Source: Steroidobacteraceae bacterium (GTDB taxonomy: Bacteria > Pseudomonadota > Gammaproteobacteria > Steroidobacterales > Steroidobacteraceae). Taken from it: a stretch of 64,000 nt of DNA. Shown piece by piece: positions 48,998 to 57,558 of the stretch. Location of the stretch: contig JALORN010000005.1 in assembly GCA_025458905.1 (NCBI GenBank), positions 1 through 64,000 of the forward strand, given 5' to 3'. A model generated the notes under the pieces. That model saw nothing but the letters and a program-made list of their open reading frames with translations. It was not told the origin of the DNA and made no database searches. Position numbers and translations under genes: made by a program. Each line of letters begins with the position of its first letter. Within the stretch, counting starts at the first letter, position 1.

Positions 48998-50658
48998 TGC
49001 CTGCGGTGATCACCCATGGTGACGGCCGGCACGAATCGGTCCGCCTGCCCCAGGGCACGATCTGGGCCGGTGCCGGCGAGGAGTGCCTGCTGCGCTTGTC
49101 CGGCCGGGGCGTGGGCGCCCGGCACGCGCGGCTCGACATCGGGTCGGAGGGCCACTTCGGCATCGTCGACCTCGGCTGCACCGCCGGGACGCGGGTCAAT
49201 GGCGAACGCGTCGTGACCGCGGGTCCGCTAGGCGCCGAGGACGTGGTGCGCATCGGCGACAGCACGATCCGCATCCTGCCGGACCCATCGCCGCCGCAGG
49301 TGACCCCGGTCACTGCGGCGCAGGCGGATGCGGCGGCGGCTCCGCGCGCCGTCGCAGGTCCACACGGCGACGCCTTCCTCGCGGTCGCACGGCGCGTCCA
49401 CCAGCGCCTGATCGAGCAACTCGACCTGCGGCGACGCGACGTCGCGAGCATGTCGGATGGCGACCTGAGGGGCCTGGCCGCCGCGCTGCTCGCGCCGGCG
49501 ATCGCCGCCGAGGCGCTGCCGCCGGGCGTCGAGGCGGCCAGCCTGCTGCGCTTCGTGATCGACGAGGCGCTCGGCCTCGGGCCGCTGGAAGCGCTGCTCG
49601 CCGACGACGAGGTCAGCGAGGTGATGGTCAACGGGCCGGAGACGATCTTCGTCGAGCGCCGCGGCACCACCGAGCGAGCCCCGGGCCGCTTCAGTGGCGA
49701 GCACGCGTTGCGCGGCATCGTCGAGCGCATCGTCACCCCCGTCGGCCGCCGCATCGACGACGCCTCGCCGATGGTCGACGCGCGGCTCCCGGACGGCTCG
49801 CGAGTGCACATCGTGATCCCGCCGATTGCGCTGCGCGGCACGGCCATCACCATCCGCCGCTTCGGGCGGCGCCGGCCGGCGGCCCGCGACCTGGTCGCCT
49901 CGGGCAGCCTCGACGAGCGCATGCTCGAGTTCCTGCGCATCTGTGTGGTGCAGCGCCGCAACCTCGTGGTGTGCGGCGGCACCGGTTCCGGCAAGACCAC
50001 GCTGCTCAACGTGCTCTCGAGCCTCATCCCGCGCGGCGAGCGCGTCGTCACCATCGAGGACTCGGCCGAGCTCGCCTTCGACCATCCGAACCTCGTCGCG
50101 CTCGAGACCCGCAACCGCAACATCGAGGGCCGGGGCGAGGTGACGGTCCGCGACCTGGTGCGCAACGCACTGCGCATGCGTCCCGACCGGATCGTCGTCG
50201 GCGAGTGCCGCGGCGGCGAGACGCTCGACATGCTGCAGGCGATGAATACCGGCCACGACGGGTCCCTCACCACCGTCCACGCCAACAGCCCGCGCGAACT
50301 GCTGTCGCGACTGGAGGTGATGGTGCTGATGTCCGGGGTCGACCTCCCCGTCGTCGCGGTGCGGGAGCAGATCGCCTCCTCGATCCACGTCATCGTCCAG
50401 CAGGCCCGCTTCGCCTGCGGGGCGCGCCGCATCACCCACGTCACCGAGGTGACGGGCGTCACGGCCGGCACGGTGCAGCTCCAGGACCTCTTCCGCTTCA
50501 TCCCCGAGCCGCCCGATGCGAGTGGTCGCAGCCGTGGCCGCCACGTCGGCTGTGGCCACGTGCCGCAGTTCTACGAGCGGCTCTCGCGGGCGGGCCAGCG
50601 ACTCGACCTCGCGCCCTTCGCCGACGACGCGGCCGCGCGCGTCGGGAGCCGGGCATGA
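48997..50658 (+). CDS. cpaF: CpaF/TadA-type ATPase with N-terminal FHA domain
   Basis: A 553-residue protein. Residues about 18-95 form an FHA domain: GRGVGARHARL with H43, and GTRVNGERV with N68, the usual phospho-threonine binding positions. A linker (96-125) follows, then the CpaF pilus ATPase with N-terminal helical region, LLRFVIDEALGLGPLEALL, Walker A GGTGSGKTT at 327-335, EDSAEL, and MRPDRIVVGECRGGE with TGHDGSLTTVHAN. It powers assembly of the pilus at the inner membrane. The fused FHA domain suggests regulation by a Ser/Thr kinase. Coupled to tadB by an ATGA overlap. Confidence 0.94.
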   Translation: MPAVITHGDGRHESVRLPQGTIWAGAGEECLLRLSGRGVGARHARLDIGSEGHFGIVDLGCTAGTRVNGERVVTAGPLGAEDVVRIGDSTIRILPDPSPPQVTPVTAAQADAAAAPRAVAGPHGDAFLAVARRVHQRLIEQLDLRRRDVASMSDGDLRGLAAALLAPAIAAEALPPGVEAASLLRFVIDEALGLGPLEALLADDEVSEVMVNGPETIFVERRGTTERAPGRFSGEHALRGIVERIVTPVGRRIDDASPMVDARLPDGSRVHIVIPPIALRGTAITIRRFGRRRPAARDLVASGSLDERMLEFLRICVVQRRNLVVCGGTGSGKTTLLNVLSSLIPRGERVVTIEDSAELAFDHPNLVALETRNRNIEGRGEVTVRDLVRNALRMRPDRIVVGECRGGETLDMLQAMNTGHDGSLTTVHANSPRELLSRLEVMVLMSGVDLPVVAVREQIASSIHVIVQQARFACGARRITHVTEVTGVTAGTVQLQDLFRFIPEPPDASGRSRGRHVGCGHVPQFYERLSRAGQRLDLAPFADDAAARVGSRA

Positions 50659-51512
50659 CGTCCGCCGTGGCCATCGCGGCCTCGGTCGCGGCGCTGGCGG
50701 CGGCTGCCGCCGGGGCGCTGCTCGCCTGGCGCGCCGGCGCCTGGGGGTCGCTGCGCCACCGGCGGCGGCTCGAGCACCTGACGCGCGTCGAGCTCGTCGA
50801 GTTGTTCGTCTTCGTCGAGCCCGCGCGCTTCCTGCGTTGGAACCTAGTGGCGCTCGCCTGCCTGCCGGCGCTCGGCTGGTTGCTGTCGGGCTCGCAATGG
50901 GTCGCGGCCGCCAGCTTCGTCGCGGTGCTGGTGCTGCCGGCGCTGGTGCACCGGCGGCTGCGGCGCCGGCGACTGCAGTTGCTGCAGCGGCAGCTGCCGG
51001 ACGCCGTGGCCGCCGTTGCTGCGGGGCTGCGCGGCGGTGCAGCCCTGTGGCAGGCGCTCGAGCTGGTGCCGCGCCACCAGCCGCGGCCCGTCGCCCAGGA
51101 GTTCGCGTTGCTGCTGCGGCAGCATCGCCTCGGCGTTCCCATGGAAGAGGTGCTCGAGGGTTTCGCACAACGTACGGCGCTGCACGATGCGCGCATGCTG
51201 GCCGCTACGCTGGCGGTCGCGCGCGACCTGGGCGGCGGGCTCGCCGAGGCGCTGGAGCGCCTGGCGTCGTCCGTGCGGCGCCGCGTCGCGATGGAGGAGC
51301 GCATCGACGCGCTGACGGCGCAGGGGCGCATGCAGGGGACGATCGTCGGGGCGCTGCCGCTGGTCGTGGCGATGGTGCTGTACGCGATGGAGCCCGAATC
51401 GATGGGCCGCCTCGCCTCGACGCCCCTCGGCTGGTCGGTGGTCGGCCTGGTGCTGGTGCTCGAGGTCGTCGGCGCGCTGCTCATCCGGAAGATCGTCCGC
51501 ATCGACGTATGA
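50655..51512 (+). CDS. tadB: Tad pilus inner-membrane platform protein TadB
   Basis: A 285-residue protein with an N-terminal membrane segment, two central ones, and C-terminal segments (IVGALPLVVAMVLYAM and WSVVGLVLVLEVVGALLI), enclosing a T2SSF domain (QLPDAVAAVAAGLRGGAALWQALELV, about residues 113-138). TadB and TadC together form the platform through which CpaF drives pilus assembly. It starts in the cpaF stop (ATGA) and is followed by the ADH insertion instead of tadC. Confidence 0.92.
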   Translation: MTSAVAIAASVAALAAAAAGALLAWRAGAWGSLRHRRRLEHLTRVELVELFVFVEPARFLRWNLVALACLPALGWLLSGSQWVAAASFVAVLVLPALVHRRLRRRRLQLLQRQLPDAVAAVAAGLRGGAALWQALELVPRHQPRPVAQEFALLLRQHRLGVPMEEVLEGFAQRTALHDARMLAATLAVARDLGGGLAEALERLASSVRRRVAMEERIDALTAQGRMQGTIVGALPLVVAMVLYAMEPESMGRLASTPLGWSVVGLVLVLEVVGALLIRKIVRIDV

Positions 51513-51622
51513 CGCTGCTCCGGACGGATTCCGCTGACTCGGCGACCGCGAGGCAACCTACGTGTGGGCGCTGCGGCCTCGACTACCGTCAGGCACTCCC
51601 TCCCGACATGGCAGGAGCACCG

Positions 51623-52780
51623 ATGCTTGCAATGAACTACCGCGGACCGTATCGCGTCCGCGCCGACCAGAAGCCGGAACCGCGTATCGAGCACCCCAAC
51701 GATGCCATCGTGCGCGTCACGCGCGCCTGCATCTGCGGCTCCGACCTGCACCTCTATCACGGCCTCGTGCCCGACACCCGGGTCGGCACCACTTTCGGCC
51801 ACGAGTTCACCGGGGTGGTCGAGGAAGTCGGCCCGTCCGTACAGAACCTCCAGCCCGGTGACCGCGTGCTCGTGCCGTTCAACGTCTTCTGTGGCAGCTG
51901 CTATTTCTGCAGCAAGGAACTCTACGGCAACTGCCACGAGACCAATCCGCAGGCCACGGCCGTGGGTGGCATTTACGGCTATTCGCACACCGCCGGCGGC
52001 TACGACGGGGGCCAGGCCGAGTACGTCCGTGTGCCGCTCGCCGACGTAGGGCCGACGGTGATCCCGACCGACATGGACCTCGACGACGCGGTGATGCTGA
52101 CCGACGCTTTCCCGACGGGCTACCAGGCGGCAGAGATGGGCCAGATCCGCGAGGGCGACACGGTCGTGGTATTCGGCGCCGGGCCCGTTGGGCTGTTCGC
52201 GGCGAAGTCGGCCTGGCTGCTCGGCGCCGGCCGCGTGATCGTCGTCGACCACGTCGAGTACCGGCTGGAGTTCGCGCGACGCTTCGCGCAGTGCGAGACG
52301 CTCGACTTCCGGACGGTGCGCGACATGGCCGAGCACATCAAGAAGATGACCGACGGACTGGGAGCCGACGTCTGCATCGACGCCGTCGGTTGCGAGGCGG
52401 CCGGCAGCGCATTGCACAGCCTGACCGGCGTGAAGCTGAAGCTCCAGGGCGGCGCGGCGATCGTGCTGCACTGGTGCATCAACTCCGTCCGCAAGGGCGG
52501 GGTGGTGTCGATCGTCGGCGTGTACGGCCCCACCTTCAACGCGATCCCGATCGGCAACGCGGTCAACAAGGGCCTGACACTGCGGATGAACCAGGCGAGC
52601 GTGAAGCGCCACCTGCCGCGGCTGATCGAGCACATCCAGGCGGGCCGCGTGAAGCCGAGCGAGGTCATCACCCATCACATCCCGCTGCACGAGGTGTCCG
52701 ACGCCTACCACATCTTCTCGAGCAAGCTCGACCAATGCATCAAGCCGGTGCTGGTGCCGCCCCGCGTGCGCCTCAACTGA
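51623..52780 (+). CDS. Zinc-dependent dehydrogenase, glutathione-independent formaldehyde dehydrogenase-like
   Basis: A 385-residue medium-chain dehydrogenase. Catalytic zinc: ACICGSDLHLYHG and FGHEFTG. Structural zinc: CGSCYFCSKELYGNC. The NAD loop is VVFGAGPVGLFAA. The extended GGYDGGQAEYVRVPLADVGP region is typical of the formaldehyde dehydrogenase (FdhA) group. AGGAG at 51613-51617 supports the ATG at 51623. It interrupts the tadB-tadC order, and its function has no evident link to pili. The 110-base upstream spacer has no clear promoter. Confidence 0.9.
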   Translation: MLAMNYRGPYRVRADQKPEPRIEHPNDAIVRVTRACICGSDLHLYHGLVPDTRVGTTFGHEFTGVVEEVGPSVQNLQPGDRVLVPFNVFCGSCYFCSKELYGNCHETNPQATAVGGIYGYSHTAGGYDGGQAEYVRVPLADVGPTVIPTDMDLDDAVMLTDAFPTGYQAAEMGQIREGDTVVVFGAGPVGLFAAKSAWLLGAGRVIVVDHVEYRLEFARRFAQCETLDFRTVRDMAEHIKKMTDGLGADVCIDAVGCEAAGSALHSLTGVKLKLQGGAAIVLHWCINSVRKGGVVSIVGVYGPTFNAIPIGNAVNKGLTLRMNQASVKRHLPRLIEHIQAGRVKPSEVITHHIPLHEVSDAYHIFSSKLDQCIKPVLVPPRVRLN

Positions 52781-52833
52781 GCCCGGCGCGCAGCTGCGGC
52801 CTGCCTATCCACCCAACCTCCCGGAGACCCTCC

Positions 52834-53364
52834 ATGTCCATCCCGCAACCCGACACCGTCCCGTTGGGACACGGCCGTCGCCCTACGCCGACGCATGCCC
52901 ACATCCAGGGCTGGGGTGCCGACCTCGATCCCGCGCATCGCCCGGCCGTGCCCAAGGAGCGCACGCCACCCCGGCTCGAGAACGTCCCCTGGCGCCGGCC
53001 CGAGCCGCAGCGCATGACGGTCGAGGTGCTGCGCTCGACCGAGCGCGACGGCATGACGGCAGTCTTCGGCACGACGCTGCCGCCGAGCGGCGTCAGCGGG
53101 CGGATCCGTCGCACGGCGTTCCGCTACAGCGAGAACGACCTGCGCCACTGGCTGTTGTTGCTGTTCGCGGACCGCGTGAACGTCGTCGAAGGTCTCGCCG
53201 ACGACCTGCGGCGGGGGCAGGTGCCGAACCTGTTCGCCGAGGCCGGCGGCCGGGCGGCACTGCGCCACGACCGCGAGGGCACGATCCGCAAGCTCGCCGT
53301 GGCGGGCGTCGCCGTCGCCGGCATCGGCCTCTACCTCTGGTCGCGCAGCCGCAGGCCGGGCTGA
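52834..53364 (+). CDS. Unrecognised protein with C-terminal membrane anchor, next to FdhA-like dehydrogenase
   Basis: A 176-residue protein. The N-terminal half is polar and proline-rich with PTPTHAHIQGWGADLDPA; the middle contains a Tyr/Ser block (TAFRYSENDLRHWLLLLFADRVNVVEG). A single membrane segment near the end (LAVAGVAVAGIGLYLW) is followed by SRSRRPG. Its position suggests a partner of the dehydrogenase. I do not recognise the family. It ends two bases before the tadC GTG. Confidence 0.7.
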   Translation: MSIPQPDTVPLGHGRRPTPTHAHIQGWGADLDPAHRPAVPKERTPPRLENVPWRRPEPQRMTVEVLRSTERDGMTAVFGTTLPPSGVSGRIRRTAFRYSENDLRHWLLLLFADRVNVVEGLADDLRRGQVPNLFAEAGGRAALRHDREGTIRKLAVAGVAVAGIGLYLWSRSRRPG

Positions 53365-53365
53365 G

Positions 53366-54268
53366 GTGATGATCACGAATGGCGGGCCGCCGGGCGGGGT
53401 CGCCTGGCTCGCGGCGGGTCTCGCGTTGACGGCGACGGTCGCGGCGCTGCTGCTGCTCGGGCGCATCGCCCAGGTCGCTGCCCCGCGGCTCGCAGACGCG
53501 CGCCGCGCCGTCGCCGGCACGCGCGAGCCGCTGCCCGGCTGGGTGCGGCTGCAGTTGCCGCTCGCGCTGGCGATCGCCGCGCCTCTCGGCCCGCGCCTGC
53601 CGCAGCTGCTGCGCCAGCGCCTGCATCGCTGGCTGCGCGCGGCCGAGCTCGAGGAGGCGCTGCCCGCGCAGGTTTTCGCCGTCGTGCTCGCCCTGCACGC
53701 CGCCGCCGGGACGCTATTGGTGCTGCTCGCCCGCGACGTACCGCTGGCGGGCGTGCTCGCAGGCGGGTTGGTCGCCGCCTGGCCCGGCGTCTGGCTGCGC
53801 GATGCGATCCGGCGCCGTGAGTGGCAGATCCTGCGCGACCTCCCGGTCTACGTCGACATGCTGACGCTCGCGCTGGAGGCCGGCAGCGCGCTCAGCGTCG
53901 CGCTGCAGGTGGCGACGGGTCGCATGCCCGAGAGCCCGCTGCGCCGCGCGTTCTCCCGGGTGCAGAACGACCTGCGCTCCGGCCGGTCGCGCGTCGAGGC
54001 CCTGCGCGCACTCGGCGAGCGCGTCGACCTGCCACCCGTCACCTCGCTGGTCGCCGCGCTGGTACAGGCCGAGTCCAGCGGCGGCAGCCTGTCGGCAGTG
54101 CTGCGCAGCCAGTCGGACCAGCGGCTGAACGAGCGGTTCGCGCGTGCCGAGAAGCTGGCCCTGGAGGCACCGGTCAAGCTGCTGGCGCCGCTGATCCTCT
54201 GCATCTTTCCGTGCACCTTCCTGGTGCTGGCCTTCCCGGTCGCGCTCCGCTTCCTGGAGGCCCCGTGA
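53366..54268 (+). CDS. tadC: Tad pilus platform protein TadC
   Basis: A 300-residue protein with an N-terminal membrane segment, hydrophobic segments near 110-140 (AVVLALHAAAGTLLVLLA and LAGVLAGGLVAAWPGVWL), a cytoplasmic T2SSF domain (LPVYVDMLTLALEAGSALSVALQVA, about 160-184), and a C-terminal helix (LLAPLILCIFPCTFLVLAF). This is the TadC layout. GTG 53366 or ATG 53369 are both possible starts. It is coupled to the DUF192 gene through a GTGA overlap. Confidence 0.9.
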   Translation: MMITNGGPPGGVAWLAAGLALTATVAALLLLGRIAQVAAPRLADARRAVAGTREPLPGWVRLQLPLALAIAAPLGPRLPQLLRQRLHRWLRAAELEEALPAQVFAVVLALHAAAGTLLVLLARDVPLAGVLAGGLVAAWPGVWLRDAIRRREWQILRDLPVYVDMLTLALEAGSALSVALQVATGRMPESPLRRAFSRVQNDLRSGRSRVEALRALGERVDLPPVTSLVAALVQAESSGGSLSAVLRSQSDQRLNERFARAEKLALEAPVKLLAPLILCIFPCTFLVLAFPVALRFLEAP

Positions 54269-54729
54269 TCTCCGCCGATCGCTTCGCCCGCTGCCCGGCG
54301 GTCCAAGAGCCCTGGCTGCACGTGGACGGACGCCGCACCGGGCTTCTCGTGCGGCGCGCCGAGACTTTCCTGGCCCGCGCCATCGGCTTGCTCGATAGCA
54401 GCCCGCGGTGGGCAGGCCACGTGGCGCTGGAGATCCGACCCTGCTTCGCGGTGCACACTTTCGGCATGCGCCATCCGATCGACGTGGCCTTCGTCGACGC
54501 GCACGGTCGGGTGCAACGGCTGGTCGAGGCACTGCCGGCGTGGCGCGCCGCATGGTCGCCGGGCGCGCGCGCTGCCTGGGAACTGCCGGCCGGGTCGGCG
54601 CGCGCGTTGCGGATCTCACGCGGCGTGCAGCTGGCCGCGCCCGGCTGGGCCAGCCGCCGGGAGGAGCCCGGCGCCATGCGTGCAGCGGCGCCGACGCATC
54701 ACGACGCAGCAGGGAGGGGCCACCAATGA
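54265..54729 (+). CDS. DUF192 domain protein in the Tad locus
   Basis: A 154-residue protein with the DUF192 pattern: FLARAIGLLDSSP near 35, LEIRPCFAVHTFGMRHPIDVAF in the middle (MRFPID-like), and WELPAGSARAL near the end. DUF192 proteins are small beta-barrel-like proteins of unknown function, often exported; no signal peptide is evident here. It sits between tadC and a TadE-like gene with overlaps on both sides, so it is co-expressed with the pilus genes. The GTG start at 54265 is fixed by the overlap. Confidence 0.85.
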   Translation: MISADRFARCPAVQEPWLHVDGRRTGLLVRRAETFLARAIGLLDSSPRWAGHVALEIRPCFAVHTFGMRHPIDVAFVDAHGRVQRLVEALPAWRAAWSPGARAAWELPAGSARALRISRGVQLAAPGWASRREEPGAMRAAAPTHHDAAGRGHQ

Positions 54730-55463
54730 GGAGGCGCGCCCAGCCTAGGTCACACCGGTCCAGGCCGCGCATCCGGTCGGGACGTGCACACGCGGGCGGC
54801 GTCGCGCTGGTCGAATTCCTCCTCGCCGGGTTCATGGTCGTGCTGCCGATGGCGTTCGCGACGCTCGAGCTCGCGCAGCTGGCGGTCAGCCGCCACGCGC
54901 TCGACTTCGCGACGTTCGAGGCGGCCCGCAACGGCGCGGTCCACGGTGCGCGCGAGTCCGGCATGCGACTCGCCCTGGCGCGCGCCCTCGTTCCGCTGTT
55001 CGTCCCGGTCGATCCGGTGGCCGCGCTGGCTGGTCGGAGCGTGGCGGGCGGCACGGACCCCGGGCTCGGCGCACAGGCACTGGCGCGCGCGATGGCGGAG
55101 GTGCTGCGGCCGGACCTCACCCGGTTGCGCATCGAGAACCCCACGACCGCCGCGGGCGCGGACTTCGCGGAGCCCGACCCCGATTCCGGTCGGCGGGTGA
55201 TCCCGAACGACGGACTGGAGGTGCGCAACCCGCGTGGTCCGACCTCGGGCCTGACGCTCCGCGAGGCGAACGTGCTGGCAATCCGCGTGCGCTACTGCCG
55301 CGCCCTGGTGATGCCGCTGACCCGACAGGCGGTGCCGGCCGTGCTGCGCTGGGCGATGACGGACCCCTTCGACCAGGCCTGCCTCGCCCGCGGTCGCCTG
55401 CCGATCGAGGCGGTCGCCGTGATCCACATGCAGTCGCCGGTCGAGCTGGAGGACCTGCCCTAG
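54726..55463 (+). CDS. TadE-like pseudopilin (second)
   Basis: A 245-residue protein with a basic head then [20 protein letters not shown], the TadE pseudopilin leader with Glu spaced after Gly, and [26 protein letters not shown], typical for the first turn of TadE. The remaining region is extracytoplasmic. The ATG overlaps the DUF192 stop. It is probably the last gene of the Tad operon, with a 79-base spacer before the hisD-like gene. Confidence 0.85.
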   Translation: MRRRAQPRSHRSRPRIRSGRAHAGGVALVEFLLAGFMVVLPMAFATLELAQLAVSRHALDFATFEAARNGAVHGARESGMRLALARALVPLFVPVDPVAALAGRSVAGGTDPGLGAQALARAMAEVLRPDLTRLRIENPTTAAGADFAEPDPDSGRRVIPNDGLEVRNPRGPTSGLTLREANVLAIRVRYCRALVMPLTRQAVPAVLRWAMTDPFDQACLARGRLPIEAVAVIHMQSPVELEDLP

Positions 55464-55496
55464 GCGTCCCGGGCCCGTGGCGAGCGGGCGAGCGGT

Positions 55497-55502
55497 TACA
55501 AT
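55497..55502 (+). promoter_or_regulatory. -10-like box (TACAAT) before the HisD-family gene
   Basis: TACAAT is one mismatch from the consensus and lies 41 bases before the ATG at 55543. No good -35. It suggests the HisD-family gene is transcribed separately from the Tad operon. Confidence 0.4.
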
Positions 55503-55542
55503 GCCGGCCGCCCTGCAGGCCGAACCAGAGGATGCCCCCCGC

Positions 55543-56847
55543 ATGATCCGCCACCTGAAGACCGGCGTCAGCACCGAGCAGCGCGCCGCCGACGACGCGC
55601 AGGTCCGCAGCACCGTCGAACAGATCATCGCCGAGATCGCCCGCGACGGCGACGCGGCGGTCCGTCGCTACTCGGAACGCTTCGACAAGTGGTCACCGCC
55701 CAGCTTCCGGCTGTCGCGCCAGGAGATCGAGGCAGCCTATGCCGAGCTGGCGCCGCGCACGATCGACGACATCCGCTTCGCCCAGGAGCAGGTGCGCAAC
55801 TTCGCGCAGGTGCAGCGCGCTGCGTTGCGCGACGTCGAGGTCGAGACGCTGCCGGGCGTCGTGCTCGGCCACAAGAACCTGCCGGTGAACAGCGTCGGCT
55901 GCTACGTGCCCGGCGGGAAGTATCCGCTGGTCGCCTCGGCGCACATGAGCGTCGTCACCGCCAAGGTCGCGGGCGTCAAGCGCATCGTCGCCTGCGCGCC
56001 GCCTTACCAGGGCAAGCCCAATCCGGCAATCGTGGTGGCGATGGACATGGCGGGCGCCGACGAGATCTACGCGTTCGGCGGCGTGCAGGCGATCGCCGCG
56101 ATGGCCCTCGGCACCCAGACCATCGGCGGGGTGGACATGATCGTCGGCCCCGGCAATGCCTACGTCGCCGAGGCCAAGCGGCAGCTGTTCGGCCGCATCG
56201 GCATCGACCTGCTCGCGGGTCCCACCGAGACGCTGGTGATCGCCGACGAGACCGTCGACGGCGAGCTGTGCGCGGCCGACCTGCTCGGCCAGGCGGAACA
56301 CGGCCCGAACTCGCCCGCAGTGCTGCTCACCAACTCCGAGAAGCTCGCGCACGACACCGTGGCGGCGATCGAGAAGCAGCTGGCCTGGCTGCCGACCGCC
56401 GAGATCGCGCGGCGGGCCTGGCAGGACTACGGCCAGGTCATCCTCTGCGACACCTACGACGAGATGGTGCAGGTCGCCGACGACATCGGTTCCGAGCACG
56501 TCCAGGTCATGACGCGCGACCCCGACTACTTCTTGCAGAAGATGACGAACTACGGCGCGCTGTTCCTCGGGCCGGAGACCAACGTCTCCTATGGCGACAA
56601 GGTGATCGGCACCAACCACACCCTGCCGACCCGCAAGGCCTCGCGCTACACCGGTGGCCTCTGGGTCGGCAAGTTCATCAAGACCTGCACGTACCAGCGG
56701 GTGAAGACGCCCGAGGCGTCCGTGATGATCGGCGAATACTGCTCGCGGCTCTGCGCGATCGAGGGTTTCGCGGGCCACAAGGAGCAGGCGGACATCCGCG
56801 TGCGTCGCTATGGTGGCGCGGCGCCGGCGGGCAAGGCCGCCGGCTGA
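55543..56847 (+). CDS. Histidinol dehydrogenase family protein (HisD-like, possibly not histidine pathway)
   Basis: A 434-residue NAD-dependent dehydrogenase. The conserved zinc and catalytic residues of HisD are present: Q250 and H253 (GQAEHGPNS), E318-H319 (GSEHV), D352 (YGDKVIG) and H412 (FAGHKEQ). PGPTET-like [11 protein letters not shown] and the [17 protein letters not shown] block are standard. The C-terminal [16 protein letters not shown] with KTCTYQ is not the LPTGG motif of true HisD but resembles HisD paralogues that act on sulfopropanediol and similar diols. No other histidine gene lies nearby, so the substrate is uncertain. Confidence 0.85.
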   Translation: MIRHLKTGVSTEQRAADDAQVRSTVEQIIAEIARDGDAAVRRYSERFDKWSPPSFRLSRQEIEAAYAELAPRTIDDIRFAQEQVRNFAQVQRAALRDVEVETLPGVVLGHKNLPVNSVGCYVPGGKYPLVASAHMSVVTAKVAGVKRIVACAPPYQGKPNPAIVVAMDMAGADEIYAFGGVQAIAAMALGTQTIGGVDMIVGPGNAYVAEAKRQLFGRIGIDLLAGPTETLVIADETVDGELCAADLLGQAEHGPNSPAVLLTNSEKLAHDTVAAIEKQLAWLPTAEIARRAWQDYGQVILCDTYDEMVQVADDIGSEHVQVMTRDPDYFLQKMTNYGALFLGPETNVSYGDKVIGTNHTLPTRKASRYTGGLWVGKFIKTCTYQRVKTPEASVMIGEYCSRLCAIEGFAGHKEQADIRVRRYGGAAPAGKAAG

Positions 56848-56861
56848 CGTAAAGTCACCGG

Positions 56862-56889
56862 GTCACGGGTCACGGGTCACGGGTCCCGG
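56862..56889. repeat. 7-bp tandem repeat GTCACGG (three exact copies plus degenerate)
   Basis: Three exact GTCACGG copies occupy 56862-56882, followed by one variant (GTCCCGG) at 56883-56889, with a degenerate copy before. It lies between two convergent stops (HisD-like and MobA-like). No palindrome is formed, so it is probably a slippage-prone tract rather than a terminator. Confidence 0.7.
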
Positions 56890-56912
56890 GTGCCGGCCGA
56901 GGCCGCCGCCGC

Positions 56913-57545
56913 TCAGCCCTGGCGGCCGCCGTGGGTGCCCGGAGCGTCGGTCGTCCGCTCGAGCAGCAGCAGGTCCTCGGGCGTGTCCACGTCCAGCGCG
57001 GCGGCGGCGATCGGCACGCGCACGAGGCGATCGGCGTGGCGCTGCAGCAGGGCCGCGGCCCCACGGTCCCCGCGCAGTTCCGCCAGCTCCCGCAGGCACC
57101 AGCGCGGGAAGATCGCCGGGGCGCCGGTCGTGCTGCCGTACTGCGCCGCCGCGATGTAGTCGGGCTGGCGGCGCCAGGCACCGGCCAGCCGCCGCAGGTC
57201 CTCTGCTGTCACCGACGGCTGGTCGACCAGCAGGATCAGCACTCCGTCCGCGGTGCCGGGCAGTCGCGCGAGGCCGGCGCGGATCGAGCTCGCCATCCCG
57301 GCCTCCCAGTCGCGGTTGATCACGATCGACGCGGGCGAGTGCGACAGCAGCGGCGTCAGTTCTGCCGCATGCGCGCCGAGCACGACGCTCACGGAATGTC
57401 CCGCCACCTCGACGGCCCGCGACACCACGGCATGCAGCATCGGGCGACCGTCGATGCGCACCAGCTGCTTCGGCGAGCCGAAGCGACGCGAGGCGCCGGC
57501 GGCGAGGATCAGTGCGTGCAGGGTCGATTCGGGCTGCGAGTCCAT
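56913..57545 (-). CDS. MobA-like NTP transferase (molybdenum cofactor nucleotidyltransferase family)
   Basis: A 210-residue protein with the nucleotidyltransferase signature LILAAGASRRFGSPKQL at 12-28, the metal-binding LVDQPSV, and a late TGAPAIFPRW. This is the MocA/MobA/NicB-like group that transfers CMP or GMP to molybdopterin; which of these cannot be decided. No molybdoenzyme gene lies in the window. A G-quadruplex-forming tract lies just upstream of its start, in the promoter region. Confidence 0.85.
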   Translation of the reverse strand: MDSQPESTLHALILAAGASRRFGSPKQLVRIDGRPMLHAVVSRAVEVAGHSVSVVLGAHAAELTPLLSHSPASIVINRDWEAGMASSIRAGLARLPGTADGVLILLVDQPSVTAEDLRRLAGAWRRQPDYIAAAQYGSTTGAPAIFPRWCLRELAELRGDRGAAALLQRHADRLVRVPIAAAALDVDTPEDLLLLERTTDAPGTHGGRQG

Positions 57546-57558
57546 CGGGAGGGCGTGC

